Of a DNA stretch of 64,000 nucleotides, positions 23,246 to 33,315 are shown in pieces (the first letter of the stretch is position 1; each line of letters begins with the position of its first letter). The translations under genes were made by a program, and so were the position numbers. The notes under the pieces were generated by a model, which was not told the origin of the DNA, searched no databases, and worked only from the letters and a program-made list of their open reading frames with translations. Source of the stretch: Obelidium mucronatum (taxonomy: Eukaryota; Chytridiomycota; Chytridiomycetes; Chytridiales; Chytriomycetaceae); NCBI GenBank assembly GCA_025765595.1, contig JAIVFH010000111.1:1-64000 (forward strand), read 5' to 3'.

Positions 23246-26023
23246 CTACAGCCCATTTCCATCGCCATCGTGACCACCTGCGCCACCACGACGTCGTCTC
23301 AATATACCATGTAACGCGCCAGCCAACGGTTTTATTTTCCTTAGTGTATTTAGTCCTGACTTTTGCTGTCTCTGCTGCTCCTGCTGCTGCTGCTGCTGCT
23401 GCTGTCTCTGCTGCTGCTCCTGCTCCACTAGAGTATCAATCTGCGGCTGCGGAAGAGCCACCGTGATCTCATCGCCTTCGAAAGCACCCACTTGACGTCC
23501 TTCAGTTTGATATTCCGCACAAGAAACTGTATCCAAAGGAGGTGGAGGAATCAGATTCTCAGACGCCGGCGGTCGCAGCGGCGGCGGCGGCGGCGACACA
23601 GCATCCGTCAACGGTACACTCCCGACCCCAAAAAATTGAGAAACACGTCTTCTCAGTGTCGGCTGTCGTGTCGCTGGCGCTGCTGTCGCCACTGCTGCGA
23701 CTCTTTCCTCGTGTCCAGCACAAACATCATTCGCCGACACAGACCGCCCCAACGTCCTCTGCAGAATCGACCCCGCTCTTCTCGAAGAGAAGCTAGCACG
23801 ACGAATCACAGCAGACCTTCGAGGTGCCGTTGCGTCTGGGACCCCAAACTCACCACTACTACATGTGCTTTCTTGGAAACTAGGTGGGTTGTTATCCACA
23901 AACGGCGAGAGCGCTATCACATCTTCCCCGGAAGGACGATATGACCGCGTTATTGTAGAACGCACACTGCTTGATGAAGATGATGCAAGCGCCATATGTA
24001 AACTAACTCCCGAAGAAGCCGCTGTAGATTGTGACCCCATCGTCGCAGTCGCAGTCGCAAACGGGTCACCACCACCACCTAAACCCCCCCACCTTCCAAA
24101 CACTTGATCGATATCAATCTCGTCATTCAAATACGGCTCCGCTTCTACTGCCTCCTCTTCCCTGAAACTGTCCGAGTCCGCTGCACTACTGGAACGCGCT
24201 CTGACATGGCCCATTCGAGAATACAACGATTCTGTCGATTCATCGAACCCATACACATTATATTCAGGCGGTGGACTCGCGATTTCAATCGACTGGGTAT
24301 CCACGGTATCAACAGCTGTCTCCTCGGTGTTTCGTGTGGTGGCCCAAACACTGCACCACCACCATCCCACACTGCCACCACCAACCTCAATCACACCACG
24401 CCTCTGAACTTCAACACCCCCACCACCTACACACTCCAAAACAATCACCCCATCTTCCCCTTCATCTCCACGTTCATAAACCGGTAAAGTCTCAACACTC
24501 AATCTCCGCACCCTGCCCTCTCTCCTCCGCTCTCGTTCCTCTTCATCCCGCTCCACTTCCTCTACAAGCGCTGCAAGCGTTTCGCTTTGGTATAGTAGAC
24601 TGGATTCTCTTCGGGATGGGATCAATACTATCGGGATATCAATGACTATCGGCCGTCGTCGTTGGAGGAGGGGGAGGTCGGTGTTTCCAATGGGTCGGAT
24701 TTTGAATGTTATGTGGTGTGTTACTTTAAGTGGTTGTGTCTGAAAAGACGCGTTTAACCCGATTCTGGATTCTGGGGCGGCAGAAGTAGCAGTGATTGAT
24801 GATGATGCAGTGGATCTACTCAATGATGCTGCTCTCTGCCGACGAGTATTTGCGGTTGCTGTTGCTGCCGGTGGTGGGTGTGGGGTCTCCGGTTCCAGCC
24901 GTGGGAGTCCCAGCCGGAATGACCGTGACTCGTTATACGGCGACGCAGGAATGTATTCCTTGAATGGGAATGGAACGCGGGTTGTTGTGATGGGGCCCCA
25001 TGTGGATCTGTCCATGTATATGACTGTGACGCGTTCTTCAATGGCAATCTCTGTGATCCAAACTCCACATCCGCCGGTGGTGGAAGATGTATTGAGGATG
25101 TCGATTGTGAATGGTATCTGCTCATCTAGAAAATGTGAAAAAAGCATGGTCCCAAAGAAGTGAATATATGTTATATGGCAGCTGAAAACGGCCACAAAAG
25201 GGGGACCTCACCAAATGTAAACCCCGCACGAGGCATTTTCACAGCCAAATCAATTTCCGGTAAAACCACTCCATCCCTTCGATGATTTCCAGCCTGTTCT
25301 CCCGGCGTTACAATCCTATTCCCACTCCCCACCAATTGAATATTCTTGAACACGGGAGTCTCCAAAGCTCTCCTCCCTTGCCTCGTTTCCACACTGCGTA
25401 CCGGGATTTCCCGTCTCGCGACAAACCGTTTCTTTTTTGTATCCAAGCTGATTAAACCGGCCGCCGAATTATGCCGTTCCAGGGAAACAACCGCTTCATA
25501 CCGTACGCTCCCCATTTTCCCACGATACGTTGGAGGCAGAATACTGACTGGCGGGACACGGAAAGAGAACGGCCATGTATGACGACCTGCGGGGAGTTTC
25601 TGGCCCGGTGCTAATGGCTGCGATGCAGATGGGAATAAGGTGATGGTGTCGAGGAATAGGTGGCGGTGACAACTCAAGGGAAGCGGTTGAGGGAGTGTGG
25701 CGGACTTTTGGGCGCCAATGAGGGTGTAGGAGAGGCCTCCGGATACGAGTCCTTGGACTTGGACTTGGACGCTTGCGATTGCTGTTGGCTTGAGTAAGAC
25801 GAGAATAGCGCGGCCTGTTTATGTTATATGTATATACAGTTTGTGAGAATGAGGCGGATAGACTGTGAATGGGAGGTTTTTTTTTAAAATCACCTTGGAT
25901 TCCTTGACTTGGTTCAAAGAAGCTTGTTCCGTTGTTGTCGTCAAGCTCGATTGAGAATGAAGCAATGTCCGATGAGGAGGCCAGATTATCGATGCTTCCT
26001 CGTTTGCTTGCGGTCCGAAACAT
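23246..26023 (-). CDS. Alpha-arrestin (ART/ARRDC-type) with PPxY motif
   Basis: Three exons, 26023-25894, 25814-25212 and 25125-23246, with consistent phases; 870 aa. The arrestin N-like fold is indicated by GRAILVLLKPTAIASVQVQV, then LAPGQKLPAGRHTWPFSFRV and YRGKMGSVRYEAVVSLERH. A C-like domain follows from DEQIPFTIDILNTS with several beta strands up to about residue 560. The tail is low-complexity with PPPEYNVYG, a PPxY motif expected to bind a Rsp5/NEDD4 ubiquitin ligase, and a Q-rich run near the C-terminus. Alpha-arrestins target plasma-membrane transporters for ubiquitination and endocytosis. The long acidic/Ser-rich tail is the variable part of the family. Nothing is unusual in frame or splice sites. 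Confidence 0.85.
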
Positions 26024-26157
26024 GTCGAATTGATGTCGAGTCTCTTGACTCGTTGCTGCTGTTGTTGTTTGGCCCAGTGGTTCAAGTGTAGTGGTGTGAT
26101 TTGGCGGGCTAAAAAAATGCTTGGACCGGGGGTCGTTGAATATTCAAAACTAAACTA

Positions 26158-26732
26158 GACTATTAAAACTGGTTTTATTAAGTGAAAGTGGGATGAGAAA
26201 GATCGATAGTAGAATTGAAAAGAATTGCAATAGAAAAGAACCACGTTGAAAGTGCGATAGAAAAAGAATTGCAATAGAAAATAAACACGCCTTTGGCGTA
26301 TCGAGAGTAGAATTGAAAAGAATATCACGCCTTCGGCGTACTGAAAATGAAATCGAAAAAGAATCACGCCTACGGCGTATTGAAAGTGTGATAGAAAAAG
26401 AATCACGCCTTTGGCGTGTTCAAAGTGGTATAGAAAAAGAATCACGCCTACGGCGTATTCACGCCTACGGCGTGTTGATAGAAAAAGAATCACGCCTACG
26501 GCGTGTTGATAGAAAAAGAATCACGCCTTCGGCGTATTCACGCCTTCGGCGTGTTGATAGAAAAAGAATCACGCCTACGGCGTGTTCACGCCTTCGGCGT
26601 ATTGAAAGTGTGAAAGAGATGGAATCACGCCTTCGGCGTGTAAGATCACGCCTTCGGCGTGTAAGCATTGCATTGAAAAAGAATCACGAATATTTTGGAA
26701 AAAAAAAAAAAGACTTGACTATTAAAACTGGT
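26158..26732. repeat. 16-bp direct repeats flanking the hairpin array
   Basis: GACTATTAAAACTGGT occurs at 26158-26173 and again at 26717-26732, in the same orientation, on either side of the hairpin array. The first copy is followed by TTTATT and the second by ATTATA. It may be a duplicated 3'-UTR end of the minus-strand zinc-finger gene (stop at 26820), or the boundary of an inserted segment. Confidence 0.6.
26286..26661. repeat. Array of 13 short hairpins (CACGCC-NNN-GGCGTR)
   Basis: Thirteen copies of a 15-nt imperfect-to-perfect inverted repeat CACGCC-NNN-GGCGTG/A. The three-base centre is TTC six times, TAC five times and TTT twice. Spacers are mostly A-rich (e.g. TTGATAGAAAAAGAAT) or very short (ATT). 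Stem bases are invariant apart from the last position (G or A). Both strands give open frames through it, but these are simple products of the repeat. It lies 260 bp upstream of the arrestin ATG and 160 bp past a zinc-finger gene stop. A role as structured RNA, regulator binding array or tandem satellite cannot be decided here. Confidence 0.9.
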
Positions 26733-26819
26733 ATTATATTGCGGAATACATTTAAAAAAAAAAAAAGAATACATGGTGAATCATACAACAAACGAAAAAA
26801 AAAAAAAAAAGCAAGTCCA

Positions 26820-27865
26820 TCAAAGAGTAACCATGGACCCTCGTCGATCTACCGCCCCTCGCTTCACCATAGCAATAATCTCTGCTTCACCAAGCCCAAA
26901 CGAACATCCATCAGCAAATGATTTACTTTTCGCGCTATCCAAATGTTTCCGTAACGCATCAGCACGCGCATATCTCTTTCCACAAGGTTTCCCAGGAGTT
27001 CCAGGACACACCCATCCTTTATCTTGCTCACTGCCATGTACACTGAGAACATGGCGTTCCATTTCTTGGCGCCGGCGGAATCTCGCAAAGCAGATGGATT
27101 CATCTAGGTCATCTGTGGTTGTTGTGGCGGTGGGTGACGGTGGTGTTGCTATGTTGGTTCCGGAGGAGGGTGAGGGTCTTGATTTTTTAGATTTCCGTTG
27201 ACCATAGAAGGGACAAGCGTATTTCTTGTCAGCAGAGATTAAGTGGCTGGGTGGAATATTGCTTCCAGACGACCTTGCTGTTTCTGCAGCAATAGCAGCG
27301 GTAGATGTTGAGGGTGAAGAAGGAATGGAAGATTGTTGGTGTTGGTGGTGGTGGTGACTCTGAGCAGCCTCCGGCCGAGTCACGCCCGCATCATGTTCAT
27401 GCTCGATGCTCCTCCGTTTCCGTGCCAGCCCGTTAGTTCGGTATCGGTATTCCGTTCTTTGTCAAGGGTTTCCTGGACAATCTTTCCGAAAGTCAATCGC
27501 TGCGATTCCAGCGTTGGCCCCAGCGCCATTTCGGCGAGCGTCGACAGCGACCCGCTGCGCGACGCCGCCGCCGCCGATGTTTGCGGCTTGGCCGCGTGGG
27601 CGCCGCACGCGCAGTTCCTCGCGGCGCACGGCACGAGCACCAGGTGGAAGCCCGGCGGCGGCGGCGGCGTTGGAAGCGTCGACTGCAGCGACGGCGAATT
27701 GAGGAAAAGGCTGTTGAAGCCGGCGAGGCCGAACGGGCTGAACGGCGTGGCGGGCTGCGGCCGGATGCTGCTGGCGCCAGTGAGCGGCGGCGAGTTGTCC
27801 AGGCTGCTCGAAGCGTCGTTGTCGATGTCGTGGTCGTTGTTGTCGAGGAGATCGTGGATGTTCAT
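26820..27865 (-). CDS. C2H2-type zinc-finger regulator, copy 1 (one-base shift mid-gene)
   Basis: The N-terminal half (ATG at 27865) is Ser/Pro/Ala-rich and includes GFHLVLVPCAARNCACG, similar to YRILLVPCTTCNCSS in copy 3. The C-terminal half holds the fingers: KKYACPFYG ... FARFRRRQEMERHVLSVHG and WVCPGTPGKPCGKRYARADALRKHLDSAK, followed by GCSFGLGEAEI. The two halves lie in different frames. Inserting one base within the GGGC around 27430 joins ...TELTG to LARKRRSIEHEHDAG, which would leave one intact ORF as in copy 3. A transcription factor role is inferred from the fingers. The frame break is either a consensus error or a disabling mutation. Confidence 0.65.
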
Positions 27866-28445
27866 ACGGTGCTGTTTCAAGTGTTTTTGGATGAAAGGGG
27901 ATTGTCACTGAAAAGCGTGCCTCCTTCCTTGTTGCCCAATTTGAGGCACGCGCCGCTCTATTTTTAGCTGGTGTCTCGTGCGGGATGCCTGCGAACACTG
28001 AAATGCTACTAGCAGTTTCTACATCATATCAGTGGATCCTCATGCTATTCGTCGGGGAGGGTGGGGGCGGGTGCCTTGGTGGTGCGTGCAGCCGCTCGCC
28101 CAAAATATGTTTCATCACGCTCCATCTCCAAAATGTGAAAAAAAAATTCATTCGGGGGGCACGCACGGATCCCTCAATTGAGATTATGTTTCAACACTGC
28201 GATGATCAGGCTTGACAGCATTATAAAGCACACTTGAGATATTGGTAGCCGTGGTGGTTTTTTTTTTTTGAAAGAATATCGACAAGCAGTCTGAAGTCGT
28301 ATCCATTTTGGTTGTGAACTGTGGCACTACATGTTTCATCAAGCCTGAAACAAGACATTATAAAACTCTGCGTGCAGATTTGGTAAGAAACTGATTAAAA
28401 ATTGGGGAGACACAATCAATGTGTTATCAAGCAAAAAAATACTTC
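27866..28445. other. Intergenic region upstream of zinc-finger copy 1
   Basis: Noncoding in appearance, with G-rich (28050-28080) and T-run (28260) stretches. No gene, tRNA or strong repeat is visible. Confidence 0.45.
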
Positions 28446-28522
28446 CTACTTCTTATCCACTTTCGTTGCCTTAATCAACACTTCTCCACCTCTCTCATCC
28501 ACAAATTTGCAATCCCCTTCCA
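28446..28522 (-). pseudogene. Relic of the zinc-finger gene 3' end
   Basis: The minus strand reads DCKFVDERGGEVLIKATKVDKK followed by TAG, a degraded version of the GCSFGLSEGEVAALIKAAKV ending of copy 3. It is a short decayed tandem duplicate. Confidence 0.7.
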
Positions 28523-28628
28523 CATTCTTCCACATTCTTCCATTTCGCACAATCGAAACAGTACAAACTATTATTCTATAATTCAAACACCAAAAAAAAA
28601 ACTACAAAACATTCCCCAGTTTCAAATA

Positions 28629-28982
28629 CTACACCTTCCTATCCACTTTCGCAGCCTTAATCAACGCCGCCACCTCCCCCTCACTCAACCCAAAACTACA
28701 CCCACCCTCCACAGTCTTGCATTTGGCACTATCCAAATGCTTCCTCAACGCATCCGCTCTCGCATACCGTTTCCCACATGGTTGTTGCACGGTCCCAGGA
28801 CACATCCACCCCTTCTCTTCATCTGTTCCATGCACACTTAGTACGTGTCGTTCCATTTCTTGTTTCCGGCGGAACCGCGCTGTGCATACTGATTCTTCTT
28901 CTGGAGGTTGGTAGTCTAATGGGGATGGGTAGAAGGACCGGTGTCGTTTCTGTTTCGCGTGGCCGTAGAAGGGGCATAATAT
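28629..28982 (-). pseudogene. Truncated zinc-finger gene copy 2
   Basis: It encodes only the finger region: CPFYGHAKQKRHRSFYPSP through VCTARFRRKQEMERHVLSVH, GKRYARADALRKHLDSAK and the end KAAKVDRKV. It is nearly identical to copy 3 at protein and DNA level, including the 3' flank. The whole N-terminal half is absent: immediately 5' (about 28983-29040) comes another fragment reading LRKYLDSAKCK, i.e. the end of yet another copy. A recent partial tandem duplication of the copy 3 3' end explains it. Confidence 0.8.
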
Positions 28983-29040
28983 ACACCCTTGCATTTCGCA
29001 CTATCCAAATACTTCCTCAATTTTTCTGTTGTCGCGCGTT
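28983..29040 (-). pseudogene. Small fragment of another zinc-finger copy
   Basis: The minus strand reads LRKYLDSAKCK, matching the second-finger helix LRKHLDSAKCK of copies 2 and 3. It joins directly to the truncated copy 2, marking a duplication breakpoint. Confidence 0.6.
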
Positions 29041-29119
29041 CAAGTTTCAATCAAAATACTACACAAACCATTATTCTATTCAAAGACAAAAAAAACTACA
29101 AACTAAACCCCAATTTAAA

Positions 29120-30301
29120 CTACATCACCTTCTTATCCACTTTCGCAGCCTTAATCAACGCCGCCACCTCCCCCTCACTCAACCCAAAACTACACCCGCC
29201 CTCCACCGTCTTGCACTTGGCACTATCCAAATGCTTCCTCAACGCATCCGCTCTCGCATACCGTTTCCCACACGGTTGTTGCACGGTCCCAGGACACATC
29301 CACCCCTTCTCTTCATCTGTTCCATGCACACTTAGTACATGTCGTTCCATTTCTTGTTTCCGGCGGAACCGCGCTGTGCATACTGATTCTTCTTCGAGTG
29401 GGGGTTGGTAGTCTAAAGGGGATGGGTAGAAGGACCGGTGTCGTTTCTGTTTCACGTGGCCGTAGAAGGGGCATATGTATTTCCTGTCGGAATCTGGGGT
29501 ACCGCTCTCGGATGAAGCAGCAGCAGCAGCAGTGATCCCAGACATTTTCGGTGAATACGTGGCGGACGGTGGGAGAAGCGTGTGGTATGGACTCGCGCTT
29601 CTACGCCGAGCTTCGCGGTCATGGATCACTGAGATTCTAGTACCACCACCGGCGGCAGCGGTGCTTGGATGATAATTACTCTGAGTACACGGATCAGTAT
29701 TCGCGAATGACGACGACAACCGCGTTGACGACGAGATTGTAGCCGCATTCCCATGTTGATTGAATCGGATTGATTTCGATAACGGTATCTCGTGTCCATT
29801 GATTTCGATCGTCCCGCGTTCCCAATTCGGTTTAATACGGGCTTGATGGATCGATGAACTGGTTATATCGTGTATGCAAGGTGTGCTTGAGAATTCGCGC
29901 TCGTGGAAAGCATCATTTAGTTCATGTTGGGCCGAGGATTCATTACTAGAAGGGAAAACTGAGTCTAGTGGCTGCAGGCCAGGGGATTGGCTTCCTCCTC
30001 CTCCTCCTCCTCCCTGGCCTCCTCCTAGGATCTGGAACGGCGTCAATGGCTGAAGGGCTGGAGGCGGTAAATCCGTTGAAGAGCAGTTGCATGTTGTGCA
30101 GGGAACGAGTAGGATTCTGTACCCTGGGCATGATTGTACTAGGGATGTTGGAGACGGTGGCTCACTGGTGATTGTAGTGGTGGTGGCCTCAAAGACGGTT
30201 GTTGCTGAGGAACCACTGCTGGATACACTGAACTGAGAGTCTCGTCGCTCCGCTGCGGCCATCACGGCCGCTACTTCTGCGAGATGGTTCATTGTGCTCA
30301 T
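29120..30301 (-). CDS. C2H2-type zinc-finger regulator, copy 3 (intact)
   Basis: Single exon, 393 aa. The first 260 residues are low-complexity (Ser/Thr/Gly-rich) and contain YRILLVPCTTCNCSS. The fingers start at DRKYICPFYG: a first unit with widely spaced cysteines (CPFYG ... ESVCTARFRRKQEMERHVLSVHG) and a second, WMCPGTVQQPCGKRYARADALRKHLDSAKC, with C-x7-C and a terminal H/C pair. A conserved tail GGCSFGLSEGEVAALIKAAK follows. This spacing differs from the standard C-x2-4-C-x12-H form, so zinc binding is likely but unproven. It is probably a nuclear DNA-binding protein. It is the parent of the partial copies at 28.4-29.0 kb and a paralog of the gene at 26.8-27.9 kb. Confidence 0.78.
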   Translation of the reverse strand: MSTMNHLAEVAAVMAAAERRDSQFSVSSSGSSATTVFEATTTTITSEPPSPTSLVQSCPGYRILLVPCTTCNCSSTDLPPPALQPLTPFQILGGGQGGGGGGGSQSPGLQPLDSVFPSSNESSAQHELNDAFHEREFSSTPCIHDITSSSIHQARIKPNWERGTIEINGHEIPLSKSIRFNQHGNAATISSSTRLSSSFANTDPCTQSNYHPSTAAAGGGTRISVIHDREARRRSASPYHTLLPPSATYSPKMSGITAAAAASSESGTPDSDRKYICPFYGHVKQKRHRSFYPSPLDYQPPLEEESVCTARFRRKQEMERHVLSVHGTDEEKGWMCPGTVQQPCGKRYARADALRKHLDSAKCKTVEGGCSFGLSEGEVAALIKAAKVDKKVM

Positions 30302-30437
30302 GTCCTTTTTTTTTTTCGTTGACCGTGAATCATTGGAACGGGGCTAAATGGATGGCACGTTTTTTGTTTTGCCTCACACGCGCCCAATGAAAAATTTTAC
30401 GGAAAACACGTGTTTTTTTATGAATACCATAACCATG

Positions 30438-30704
30438 TCAACATGTTTTCTCTTCGGCTATATACGAGCCAGGAGAACGCTTGTCGGGGTTCTGTCGATG
30501 CCGAAAGGCTGAGACGGGAAATTTGCAATTCAGTTTGCGAAAGACAATAAAGAGCTCCCTACAGTAGCGTCGGAGCGGGGCTCTGGGAAGAACTGACGGC
30601 AGCGGGCATTTGTAAGTTGACTGAACTGCTGATTGCTTTGTCAACGCCGCGTAACATGCCGCCAATCTTTCGTCTTCAGACACAGGAGTTTCGACGCGCT
30701 GTAG

Positions 30705-30737
<33 letters not shown>

Positions 30738-31121
30738 GAGTTTTGGAAGGCGGAAGGGGCTGCGGCCAACGACATTTGCGGGCAGCAGTGGAGACAGAAT
30801 TGGTTTTACCCTAAGTCGCTGAGCGATGTTCGAGGGCGCCTCGACGCGGTTCGGGATTTGGGGTCTCTGGCCGCGGTTGGGAATTTCTGTCCATGCAGAA
30901 TGACGACGCTGGGAGGTTTGTTTGTGGTTGGACAAGTTGGGTTTTTTGGGCTGCCTCGTTTGGGAAGGCGCGTAGCTACTACCGCTGCTGCTACTACTGG
31001 ACAGATAAATAGTCGGTGGCGGCTGAGTTGCAGGTCTATTTTGGACAGGAGTTAATGCGAGAAGTGCACGAACATCATCGTCATCATCGTCTTCGAATGC
31101 GGTAGCGGTTCTCTTGGACAT
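30438..31121 (-). CDS. Unknown disordered, Pro/Ser-rich protein
   Basis: Starts MSKRTATAFEDDDDDDVRAL, 227 aa; this ATG was preferred over upstream in-frame codons because it begins a plausible acidic N-terminus. The protein is Ser/Pro/Arg-rich with no recognised domain (IYLSSSSSSGSSYAPSQT, EIPNRGQRPQIPNRVEAP). A run of 31 C on the coding strand (30736-30706) encodes about ten Pro. Sequence after the run (RVETPVSEDERLAACYAALTKQ) looks codable, but the frame depends on the exact run length, so the C-terminus is uncertain. I do not recognise a family. Confidence 0.5.
30706..30736. repeat. 31-base G homopolymer
   Basis: Uninterrupted G run on the plus strand within the disordered-protein gene. 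Lengths not divisible by three would change the downstream reading frame, and the tract could form G-quadruplex structures. Confidence 0.95.
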
Positions 31122-32102
31122 CGGTTTTTTTTCGTTGAGTGAGCAGTACGGAGGGTGACGGTGCGCTACGCGTGGAGGTGTGGAGTGAACGCGTGACACG
31201 AAGTTTCGCTCCACCACGATGGCCTCGTAAATCATATATGATTGACTATAAAATTAAAAAGGATTTATTTAAGAGGCAGAATAACAAAATAAATAGAAAC
31301 GTTAAAAAGACGCATGAAAAGGGAGTGAGATTGGCGTTGGAAACTATTATTAGCTCCTAAAATGACATTGAACAGAACAGAAATTGCTTGAAGGTAATTT
31401 CGACATCACTTTGAAACCAAGCCTCCAATCTGGGAATCATAGCACAAATCTCTCTGAAACTAAGAGATACATTAAGGATTGAGGATATGCTTCATTAAAC
31501 TTGTAAAATCGTTGTTAGTAATAAAAAGAACTTTGATATTGTTCGCACTTTAGGTTTCAAAAAGAATACCATATCTTTTTGAAATATGAAAGCTGTTACT
31601 CAGAAACGTGAAAAGGTCGGTCTTGCTTTGCAGTGGAAACAGTTCGTACAAGCGTGCAAGTTGTTCAGCAAGAATCATCCTCAAACGGTTCCTGTCAATG
31701 CTCTAAGTTTTGAGCTTCGAAACTTTTGATTTAACACGAAGACATTTTTGCTTTCACGCAAGATATTGGGTGATGAGGCTTGATTTTGTGAATCGTTTTG
31801 AAGTAACGCAGTGCCATGAAACAGCAGCAACGCTTTTACTTTGGAATATTTGTTCTGGCAGAAGAAAGAACAGACTTCATCTGCGATGGAGATATTTGCA
31901 AAATTTCTGACTTGAGCTCGCTATTGCTCTTCTTGCGCAACTGTTTACCCCAGTGGAGGAACCGTTCTTCAATTTTTGGCATTGTTCTTTTTGTTCTTTC
32001 CAACTTATTTCGCAACAGTTATATGATGTTACAATCAAGTTTATAGACAAAGTATAAGATCATTTTGGTTTCATATAAAATGACAATGTTTTCAAATGAA
32101 TT
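31122..32102. other. Intergenic, no gene recognised
   Basis: AT-rich sequence between the divergent start of the unknown gene and the 3' end of HNH paralog B. Small plus frames at 31710 and 31816 have no domain features. Confidence 0.5.
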
Positions 32103-33119
32103 TTATTTGTCGTTGCTCAATGTGCCAACAGACTCTCTCCACGCTTGAATAATCATTACCTTTTCACCCGCAACCACACCAATATCATCATCCACTTCCA
32201 TTTCATCATCCAATTCCGCATCAGCTCCTCCAGCCATCTTCCAAATTAAGCAAGCTGTTTTGTGGAAATGAAGTGCTATTCGGTTTGGATAAATAGCGGG
32301 GTCATTTTGAACAAAGTAGATTTGTATTTCACCATTTCCATTGACCACATTTCTCCCATGAAATCGTTTTGACTTTGTTCCTCTCATAGCTTTTACAGTA
32401 TCCAGGGCATCAACATAATCCTCATTATTTGGGTCATTAGTGAGATTGACGACTTTCGCAACCAGGGAGTCATTTTCGTCGACATCGATGTAGCGCCTCA
32501 ACGCATCAAATTCTCCATGACAAACTTTGCATAACAGGACACCATTTTGTACTTCGTAAACAGAATTGAGACTAGATCTTGCAAGCAGTTCGGCGATTAT
32601 GAGTGCAATGGAGCTTTTTTGAGCAATGAGATGGGCAGCATCAAGTTGAAGATTCCCCCAACAAAACAGACAGACTTTGTCTCTGGAGTGAAGTGCAGCC
32701 TTAAAGTCGGCATGTTCCAGTTTCTGTAAATCTGCTGCTGAAGAGCTACTTACAGAAGCAGGCGCTGATGAGCGAGGAGTGGAGGTTCTACTACTTCCGT
32801 TCCGTCGATGCTGTTTAAAAGGCCTGATATAGCGGTCATACAGAAGATTGAGATAGTCTGTTTCTTCAATCGAACCAGGTTGCGGAAACGAAGCGGACCA
32901 AAGTAGTGAGTAGACCTCATCGATGTATTCGTTGTGGTGGGTGAGGATGCCTTTCAAGAAACCGAACTTGTTTAGGTTCTTCCATCCTGACATTGCAGCT
33001 TTTACTGGCTGTTCATTAACATCATCGATGTTGTAAAAGTCTTTTAAGCATCCGATTGCCATATCAAGTGTTGTGGTTGGGGCAGAAGTGGAGACGGTTG
33101 TGTTTTTGCTGTAATCCAT
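32103..33119 (-). CDS. HNH-nuclease-like protein (paralog B)
   Basis: Single exon, 338 aa, starting MDYSKNTTVSTSAP. The core shows VCLFCWGN, DAAHLIAQK, YEVQNGVLLCKVCHGEFD, i.e. paired cysteines plus the H-N-H order, followed by LRRYIDVDEND. Segments shared with paralog A include FGFLKGIL, RPFKQ, AKVVNLTNDP and YPNRIALHFHKTACLIWKM. The C-terminus is acidic. The likely function is a DNA-cutting or DNA-binding HNH_2 protein; the physiological role is unknown. Identity with paralog A is moderate and dispersed, suggesting an older duplication and retained function in both. Confidence 0.72.
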   Translation of the reverse strand: MDYSKNTTVSTSAPTTTLDMAIGCLKDFYNIDDVNEQPVKAAMSGWKNLNKFGFLKGILTHHNEYIDEVYSLLWSASFPQPGSIEETDYLNLLYDRYIRPFKQHRRNGSSRTSTPRSSAPASVSSSSAADLQKLEHADFKAALHSRDKVCLFCWGNLQLDAAHLIAQKSSIALIIAELLARSSLNSVYEVQNGVLLCKVCHGEFDALRRYIDVDENDSLVAKVVNLTNDPNNEDYVDALDTVKAMRGTKSKRFHGRNVVNGNGEIQIYFVQNDPAIYPNRIALHFHKTACLIWKMAGGADAELDDEMEVDDDIGVVAGEKVMIIQAWRESVGTLSNDK

Positions 33120-33315
33120 TCAACAATTCTACCTCACTAGAAAATAATAGTAAATTCGTAAGTGTGAAATCTAGTTGGCAATTAGATTCCAACTTTCGCA
33201 TTAACATTCTAATTGCAAATGCAATTGCCAAGATGAAAATATTTAATGAATTGCTATTCTCGGCCTATTCTCCCATTTACATCAATTTTAGTCAATGGCG
33301 TTGCATTGTTTTTAT

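Noticed and set aside
26286..26661. CRISPR-like array
   Set aside because: Repeat units are 15 nt, spacers are similar A-rich sequence or only 3 nt, and the host is eukaryotic.
26286..26661. UNCG tetraloops in the hairpins
   Set aside because: The pairing register that keeps the full 6-bp stem leaves a three-base loop; a C(UUCG)G register would create a C-C mismatch.
26313..26921. Plus-strand 202-codon frame through the hairpin array
   Set aside because: It consists of repeat-derived KESRLRR units and runs into A-runs; no domain or start context.
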